Both the position numbers and the translations under genes were made by a program. DNA of 64,000 nucleotides, taken from NCBI GenBank assembly GCA_003667865.1, contig CP033051.1, positions 2,940,501 to 3,004,500 on the forward strand. The letters run 5' to 3'. Positions 59,186-64,000 of the stretch are shown one piece after another (the stretch's first letter is position 1; every line of letters begins with the position of its first letter). The notes beneath the pieces were generated by a model. That model made no database searches. It saw only the letters and a program-made list of their open reading frames with translations, and was not told where the DNA came from. This DNA comes from Rossellomorea marisflavi (GTDB taxonomy: Bacteria; Bacillota; Bacilli; Bacillales; Bacillaceae_B).

Positions 59186-61006
59186 ATGATAAACTACCCG
59201 ATTCAAGGGAATCCATCTCAATTGACAAATATATCTTCACCAAAGCAGATTACTCTAAGAGAGGGTCAGTTTATTTATGCATCCGTCCAAAAGCATTTGG
59301 GGGAAGGCTTGGCAGAAGTATCTGTAGGTGGCCAAAAGCTGATTGCCAAGCTACAAGCCCCATTAGCCGTAGGAGAGAGTTATTGGTTCAAAGTGAATGC
59401 TGGTGATTCTGGTTTAGAATTAAAGGTATTGCAAGGAAAAGAGCATACTGCTCCGACCTTTACCTCCATAGCAAACGGTTTATTAGAGCAGCTACAACTT
59501 ACAAAAAATAAAGATATACAGTCAGTCCTTGTTCAATTATTAAAATTAAAGCTTCCCATTCATAAGGATGTTTTAATTCAAGGAAGTCAATGGCTAGCTT
59601 CTACCGAAGAAAAGGAGCTAGGAATACAAGCATTGTTAAAAATGGTGAAAGAAAACATACCTATTCAAAAATCAATCTATCAATCTATCGTAGCAGGTAA
59701 AAGTTCTGAATCAATTTCAACACTTTTAAACGAGCTAACAGGATTACTCAAAAGCGAAAAAAATGTAAATATAGCACCAAACAAGATTCAACAAACCATT
59801 GATGCGATAAGAAATCCATTACAGAAAACGATCGTAAATGAACTAGTAGTCAAAGCTCTAGAAACATTCTTGAATGAAAAAAATCCTTTCTCTGTAAGAT
59901 ACGCGGGTTTAGAACTATTGAAATCGTTTGAACTATTACCTAAAAATGCAACCATGAATAATTGGAAAACAGAACTTGCCCAATCGGTAAACAACGTCAA
60001 ACAACTTAGTGACGCTGGAAATTGGCAGGCTTTAATTCAAGAAGCTGTCAGTGCTTCTAAAGACATTGAAGGGTTGAATCAACGTACTCAGCGCTTATAT
60101 CAGGAAGTACAAGCGATGTTTCCGAAAATAGAGGCTCGCAGTCCTCTAACTAAATCTGAGGTTGAAAAAGTACTGAATGCCATTTCTACACTCATTGGAC
60201 AGAACTCTTCAAAAACTAGTAATCTACTAGGTCTTCTACTTAATGCACTTAAGAAGCCGACAGATACGAATCTTACACATCATTTTACGAGACTAAATAA
60301 CTTAGCTAATGTGCCAATTGAGAAAAATGAAATTCGTCTGTTTCAGCAACTACTTTACCAATCTGAAAATGAAGTTATACAACAAAATCAAAGTAAACAA
60401 ATGAATGATATCGTAACAAGTACGTTACGACTTCTCGGAATGAACAATGAGGCTCAGCTACAAAAAGGGAATTTACCAAATTTGGAGCAATTAAAGCCAC
60501 AACTCATTCAATTATTACAGGAGAATGCTGGAGGTGCTATTCGTGAAACAGCAGAGAAACTTTTGTTTAAGTTGAATGGCCAAGTATTACTATCACAGGA
60601 AAATGGTCCACTTCTTCAAATTACTCATCAAATTCCAATGAGTATCTTTAACCAACAGCAGGATGTTGTCATTCAATGGTCGGGTAAGGAGAAAAAACAA
60701 GGGGAAATAGATTCTGATTATTGCCGAGTCCTATTTTATTTGGAGCTCGAGAATTTAAAAGAGACAATGATTGATATGCAGGTGCAAAATCGAGTTGTAT
60801 CAATTATTATTTGGAATGATTCGCAACAAGTAGATCAACTTGCAGAATCTTTTACTCCTTTGTTAAAAGAAGGACTTTCAAAATTAAACTATCAACTATC
60901 TTCTGTTCGTGCTAAACAACCTGAAAGTAAATTAAACGTCGCACAATTCATTGCACGTAGTACAGAAGAACAGCAAGAATACACGGGGGTTGATTTTAGA
61001 ATATGA
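59186..61006 (+). CDS. ylqG: YlqG-like protein with FliK-like C-terminal region
   Basis: A 606-residue soluble protein corresponding in position to B. subtilis ylqG; function unknown. There is an N-terminal beta-rich part (about 20-95), a long helical Gln/Asn-rich middle and a C-terminal domain at about residues 480-590. The C-terminal stretch (VLFYLELENLKETMIDMQ, RVVSIIIWN, LLKEGLSKLNYQLSSVRAK) resembles the hook-length-control (Flg_hook) fold of FliK by eye. It overlaps ylqH, which encodes an FlhB C-terminal-like protein, by 4 bp. I infer an export-switch-like partnership; this is not proven. No signal peptide or TM. Confidence 0.7.
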   Translation: MINYPIQGNPSQLTNISSPKQITLREGQFIYASVQKHLGEGLAEVSVGGQKLIAKLQAPLAVGESYWFKVNAGDSGLELKVLQGKEHTAPTFTSIANGLLEQLQLTKNKDIQSVLVQLLKLKLPIHKDVLIQGSQWLASTEEKELGIQALLKMVKENIPIQKSIYQSIVAGKSSESISTLLNELTGLLKSEKNVNIAPNKIQQTIDAIRNPLQKTIVNELVVKALETFLNEKNPFSVRYAGLELLKSFELLPKNATMNNWKTELAQSVNNVKQLSDAGNWQALIQEAVSASKDIEGLNQRTQRLYQEVQAMFPKIEARSPLTKSEVEKVLNAISTLIGQNSSKTSNLLGLLLNALKKPTDTNLTHHFTRLNNLANVPIEKNEIRLFQQLLYQSENEVIQQNQSKQMNDIVTSTLRLLGMNNEAQLQKGNLPNLEQLKPQLIQLLQENAGGAIRETAEKLLFKLNGQVLLSQENGPLLQITHQIPMSIFNQQQDVVIQWSGKEKKQGEIDSDYCRVLFYLELENLKETMIDMQVQNRVVSIIIWNDSQQVDQLAESFTPLLKEGLSKLNYQLSSVRAKQPESKLNVAQFIARSTEEQQEYTGVDFRI

Positions 61007-61290
61007 AGCCAAAAACGCAACCACGTGAGAAACGAAAAGAAGCTGTGGCATTAGGATATACACAAAACGAAGAGGCACCAAGAGTCATCGCGAAGGGAAA
61101 AGGTCTTATAGCTGATAACATCCTTGCAAAAGCCAAGGAACACGATATCCCAATTCAAGAAGACCCTTCCCTTGTCAATCTATTAGGCAAACTTGACATC
61201 AACGAAGCTATACCAGAAGAACTATACCAAGCAGTAGCAGAAGTATTTGCCTTCGTTTACAAAATGGATAGAGAAGCAAGCAAAAAATAA
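61003..61290 (+). CDS. ylqH: YlqH, FlhB C-terminal-domain-like protein
   Basis: A 95-residue protein resembling the cytoplasmic domain of FlhB/YscU: REKRKEAVALGY, APRVIAKGKGLIADNILAKA, HDIPIQEDPSLVNLLGKLDI and IPEELYQAVAEVFAFVY. The self-cleaving NPTH motif of true FlhB is absent, so it likely mimics the cleaved form. The membrane part of FlhB is also missing. It pairs with ylqG (4-bp overlap). The 3' half shows A/C third-position bias. A terminator and repeat copy C follow. Confidence 0.85.
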   Translation: MKPKTQPREKRKEAVALGYTQNEEAPRVIAKGKGLIADNILAKAKEHDIPIQEDPSLVNLLGKLDINEAIPEELYQAVAEVFAFVYKMDREASKK

Positions 61291-61294
61291 TAAT

Positions 61295-61324
61295 AGGTGA
61301 GGGCAAACAAGCTTTCACCTTTTT
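61295..61324 (+). terminator. Terminator after ylqH
   Basis: AGGTGAGGGC with GCTTTCACCT (10 bp, two G-T pairs), 6-base loop, TTTT. Confidence 0.85.
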
Positions 61325-61365
61325 AGGTTTTGAAAAAAAGAAAAACTATAGACCAAACTTAGACC

Positions 61366-61498
61366 GTTGCTTTCCGCGGGCGGGAGAGAGTCTCCTCGCT
61401 TCGCTGGGGGTTCCGTTCCAGTGGGTAAGGAACCTTTTGGTCTTCACTTTGCCCGCTTTTTCCCGCAGAATTCAAGCACCTTGTGCTTCGAGTAACTC
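61366..61498 (-). repeat. Structured extragenic repeat, copy C
   Basis: The inverse of copies A and B: it begins GTTGCTTTCCGCGGGCGGGA, has GAGTCTCCTCG in the left arm, an apex GGTTCCGTTCCAGTGG..AAGGAACC like that of copy B, then CCCGC..TTCAAGCACC and AGTAACTC. The terminus at 61491-61498 is worn compared with A and B. It lies between ylqH and sucC, in a 441-bp non-coding spacer. Confidence 0.8.
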
Positions 61499-61731
61499 TA
61501 TAGTCTAATTAGTATAATATTTACAATCCTTTCCTTAAAAGCTCCTTTTTAAAAAAATAGCATTGGATCCACATCACTAATTATAGGAAAAATAATCCTA
61601 TTTTTGAATAAATGAAGTCTGAATTTTTAAACTAAAATAATACTTTAGTCATTATGGTAGACATTAAACCTTTCATTTTATACAATGAAAGCGCAGTCTA
61701 TTTTTTGAACAGTTTGATAGGAGGATGGAAA

Positions 61732-62892
61732 ATGAATATCCATGAGTATCAAGGTAAAGAAATCCTCAGAAATTACGGGGTAGCAGTACCTAATGGGAAA
61801 GTTGCTTTCACTCCAGATGAAGCGGTAGAAGCAGCTAAAACTTTAGATTCTAGTGTTTATGTAGTAAAAGCACAAATTCATGCTGGTGGTCGTGGGAAAG
61901 CTGGCGGTGTTAAAATCGCAAAGAGCCTTGACGAAGTTCGTACATATGCTGAAGAACTAATCGGTAAAACGCTAGTTACACATCAAACAGGACCAGAAGG
62001 TAAGGAAGTTAAACGCTTACTTATTGAAGAAGGCTGTGACATCAAGAAAGAGTACTACATTGGTCTAGTTCTTGACCGTGCTACATCTCAGGTTGTTTTA
62101 ATGGCATCTGAAGAAGGTGGAACGGAAATTGAGGAAGTTGCAGAAGCAACTCCAGAAAAAATCTTTAAAGAATATATTGACCCAGTTGTTGGTTTAACTG
62201 GATTCCAAGCTCGTCGTATCGCATTTAATATCAACATTCCAAGTGAACTTGTTGGTAAAGCAGCGAAATTCATGCTTGGTCTTTACAATGTATTCATTGA
62301 AAAAGATGCATCAATCGTAGAAATCAATCCATTAGTTACAACGGGTGATGGAAACGTTATGGCATTGGATGCAAAGTTCAACTTTGATTCAAATGCACTA
62401 TTCCGTCAAAAAGCAGTTACAGAATTACGTGACCTTGACGAAGAGGATGCAAAAGAAATTGAAGCTTCTAAATATGACCTAAGCTACATCGCATTAGATG
62501 GAAACATCGGTTGTATGGTTAACGGTGCAGGTTTAGCAATGGCAACAATGGATATTGTTAAACATTACGGCGGAGACCCTGCGAACTTCCTTGATGTTGG
62601 CGGCGGTGCTACAAAAGAAAAAGTAACAGAAGCATTTAAAATCATTCTTTCTGATGAAAAAGTTAAAGGAATCTTCGTTAACATTTTCGGTGGAATTATG
62701 AAATGTGACATCATCGCTGAAGGTGTTGTTGCAGCAGCAAAACAACTTGGTCTAAATGTACCATTAGTTGTACGTCTTGAAGGAACAAACGTTGATTTAG
62801 GTAAGAAAATCCTAAACGAATCAGGTTTAAATATTATTGCAGCTGAATCTATGGCTGACGGCGCACAAAAAATCGTTGAACAAGTAGGCTAA
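61732..62892 (+). CDS. sucC: Succinyl-CoA synthetase, beta subunit (ADP-forming)
   Basis: A 386-residue ATP-grasp subunit that converts succinyl-CoA to succinate with ATP formation in the TCA cycle. Start [27 protein letters not shown] (nucleotide site), EINPLVTT and [10 protein letters not shown]. The ATG at 61732 follows GGAGGATGG; an in-frame ATG 26 codons upstream lies in the leader and is rejected. It pairs with sucD 16 bp downstream. Confidence 0.96.
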   Translation: MNIHEYQGKEILRNYGVAVPNGKVAFTPDEAVEAAKTLDSSVYVVKAQIHAGGRGKAGGVKIAKSLDEVRTYAEELIGKTLVTHQTGPEGKEVKRLLIEEGCDIKKEYYIGLVLDRATSQVVLMASEEGGTEIEEVAEATPEKIFKEYIDPVVGLTGFQARRIAFNINIPSELVGKAAKFMLGLYNVFIEKDASIVEINPLVTTGDGNVMALDAKFNFDSNALFRQKAVTELRDLDEEDAKEIEASKYDLSYIALDGNIGCMVNGAGLAMATMDIVKHYGGDPANFLDVGGGATKEKVTEAFKIILSDEKVKGIFVNIFGGIMKCDIIAEGVVAAAKQLGLNVPLVVRLEGTNVDLGKKILNESGLNIIAAESMADGAQKIVEQVG

Positions 62893-62908
62893 GAAAGGCG
62901 GGGGACTC

Positions 62909-63811
62909 ATGAGCGTATTTATTAATAAAGATACGAAGGTCGTTGTACAAGGAATTACAGGTTCAACAGCTCTTTTCCACACAAAGCAAATGCTTGAGTA
63001 TGGTACTCAAATCGTAGCAGGTGTTACACCAGGTAAAGGTGGAACAGAAGTTGAAGGTGTTCCTGTATTTAATACAGTTGAAGAAGCAAAAAAAGCAACA
63101 GGTTGTAATGCTTCTGTAATCTACGTACCAGCTCCATTTGCAGCTGATGCGATCCTAGAAGCAGTTGATGCTGAGCTTGACTTAGCAATCTGTATTACTG
63201 AGCATATCCCAGTTTTAGATATGGTAAAAGTAAAACGCTATATGGAAGACAAGAAAACTCGTTTAGTTGGACCAAACTGCCCAGGTGTTATTACTCCAGA
63301 TGAATGTAAAATCGGTATCATGCCTGGATACATTCATACAAAAGGTCACGTAGGCGTTGTATCTCGTTCTGGAACATTAACGTATGAAGCAGTACATCAG
63401 CTTTCTCAAGCTGGTATCGGTCAATCTACTGCTGTTGGTATCGGTGGAGACCCAGTAAATGGTACAGATTTCATTGATGTGTTAAAAGCATTTAACGAAG
63501 ATGAAGATACGTATGCTGTTATCATGATCGGAGAAATCGGTGGAACAGCTGAAGAAGAAGCTGCTGAATGGGTTAAAGCGAACATGACAAAACCTGTTGT
63601 TGGCTTCATTGGTGGTCGTACAGCACCTCCTGGTAAGCGTATGGGCCATGCTGGTGCAATTATCTCTGGTGGTAAAGGTACAGCTGATGAAAAAATCCGT
63701 GTTATGAATGAGTGTGGTATTGAAGTAGCTCCTACTCCTTCTGATATGGGTGAAACTCTAATTAACGTTCTTAAAAAAGAAGGATTATTAGAGAAGTGTA
63801 AAACTCACTAA
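62909..63811 (+). CDS. sucD: Succinyl-CoA synthetase, alpha subunit
   Basis: A 300-residue CoA-binding subunit: [36 protein letters not shown] and the phosphohistidine region [17 protein letters not shown]. It carries the catalytic His. The ribosome site is AAAGGCGGGGG. A terminator follows. Confidence 0.96.
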   Translation: MSVFINKDTKVVVQGITGSTALFHTKQMLEYGTQIVAGVTPGKGGTEVEGVPVFNTVEEAKKATGCNASVIYVPAPFAADAILEAVDAELDLAICITEHIPVLDMVKVKRYMEDKKTRLVGPNCPGVITPDECKIGIMPGYIHTKGHVGVVSRSGTLTYEAVHQLSQAGIGQSTAVGIGGDPVNGTDFIDVLKAFNEDEDTYAVIMIGEIGGTAEEEAAEWVKANMTKPVVGFIGGRTAPPGKRMGHAGAIISGGKGTADEKIRVMNECGIEVAPTPSDMGETLINVLKKEGLLEKCKTH

Positions 63812-63823
63812 ATCAAAGACAAA

Positions 63824-63866
63824 AGAGCTTACCAGATGGTAGTACCGTTTGCGTAAGCTCTTTTTC
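63824..63866 (+). terminator. Terminator after sucD
   Basis: AGAGCTTA with TAAGCTCT and an inner ACCA..GGT pairing, then TTTTTC. Confidence 0.87.
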
Positions 63867-63890
63867 TCTATTAAAAGTAAGGAGGTCTAT

Positions 63891-64000
63891 ATGAACTATC
63901 GAACGACTCTTTTACATCTTCAACATTGTAAAAGTATAAATTATAAGGACATTAAAAATTTAACAGTAACTCTTCCAAACCTATCCTCAATCTATTCACT
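63891..64000 (+). CDS. dprA: DNA processing protein DprA, N-terminal end (partial)
   Basis: The first 36 codons only. The start MNYRTTLLHLQHCKSINYKD resembles the N-terminal helical (SAM-like) region of Bacillus DprA, and dprA is the gene after sucD in B. subtilis. DprA protects incoming single-stranded DNA and loads RecA in transformation. A perfect AAGGAGG precedes the ATG. The Rossmann domain lies outside the window, so the call rests on N-terminal similarity and synteny. Confidence 0.75.
   Translation, partial: MNYRTTLLHLQHCKSINYKDIKNLTVTLPNLSSIYS

Noticed and set aside
61685-61698. CcpA (cre)-like TGAAAGCGCAGTCT upstream of sucC
   Set aside because: The 3' half mismatches two key positions and it is not placed at a recognisable promoter.
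61654-61731. 26-codon upstream extension of sucC
   Set aside because: The extension has no ribosome site and no family similarity; GGAGG precedes the ATG at 61732.

Overview
This window looks like a core chromosomal segment of a low-GC, endospore-forming Bacillaceae species. The gene order closely follows the Bacillus subtilis arc from lspA through the pyr operon to sucCD and dprA. SpoVM, a 26-residue sporulation protein, is present intact. Protein lengths and motifs match Bacillus orthologues, but the species cannot be named from sequence alone. Almost all genes are on the + strand; only ywbE and rqcH are on the - strand. There are no rRNA or tRNA genes, insertion sequences, CRISPR arrays or prophage.

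Layout. (1) 1-12.9 kb: the end of lspA, rluD, then a complete pyrimidine operon pyrR-P-B-C-AA-AB-K-D-F-E. It has a sigma-A promoter overlapping the rluD stop codon and three PyrR-type attenuators (before pyrR, pyrP and pyrB). (2) 12.9-15.2 kb: a small accessory block (ywbE, an unknown gene, a NUDIX hydrolase, a LysE-type exporter), where B. subtilis carries the cysH sulfate operon. (3) 15.3-32.1 kb: rqcH, a Ca2+ P-type ATPase, yloC, remA, gmk, rpoZ, coaBC, priA, def, fmt, rsmB, prpC and prkC. The expected rlmN between rsmB and prpC is absent. (4) 32.5-42 kb: rsgA, rpe, thiN, spoVM, rpmB, yloU, fakA, sdaAB, sdaAA, recG. (5) 42.2-45.8 kb: fapR-plsX-fabD-fabG-acpP, with a near-perfect FapR palindrome directly after the promoter. 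(6) 46.3-59.2 kb: rnc-smc-ftsY, ylxM-ffh-rpsP-khpA, ylqD-rimM-trmD, rplS behind an L19-type leader, signal peptidase I, rbgA and rnhB. (7) 59.2-64 kb: ylqG-ylqH, sucC-sucD and the start of dprA.

How the genes work together: de novo UMP synthesis under UMP-responsive attenuation; translation and ribosome biogenesis (def, fmt, rsmB, rsgA, rbgA, rimM, trmD, ribosomal proteins, rescue factor RqcH); co-translational targeting (ffh, ftsY, ylxM, lepB); fatty acid and phospholipid synthesis (fapR, plsX, fabD, fabG, acpP, fakA); chromosome maintenance (priA, recG, smc, rnhB, dprA); and growth/sporulation signalling (prpC/prkC, remA, spoVM).

No new multi-gene system stands out. The most unusual content is non-coding: a family of structured GC-rich extragenic repeats (three good copies and one decayed copy), some next to coding ends with a marked A/C third-position bias; several long unassigned hairpins; and the missing rlmN. 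The best protein-level lead is the ylqG-ylqH pair, which resembles a FliK/FlhB-C-terminal (hook-length/export-switch) pair outside any flagellar operon.
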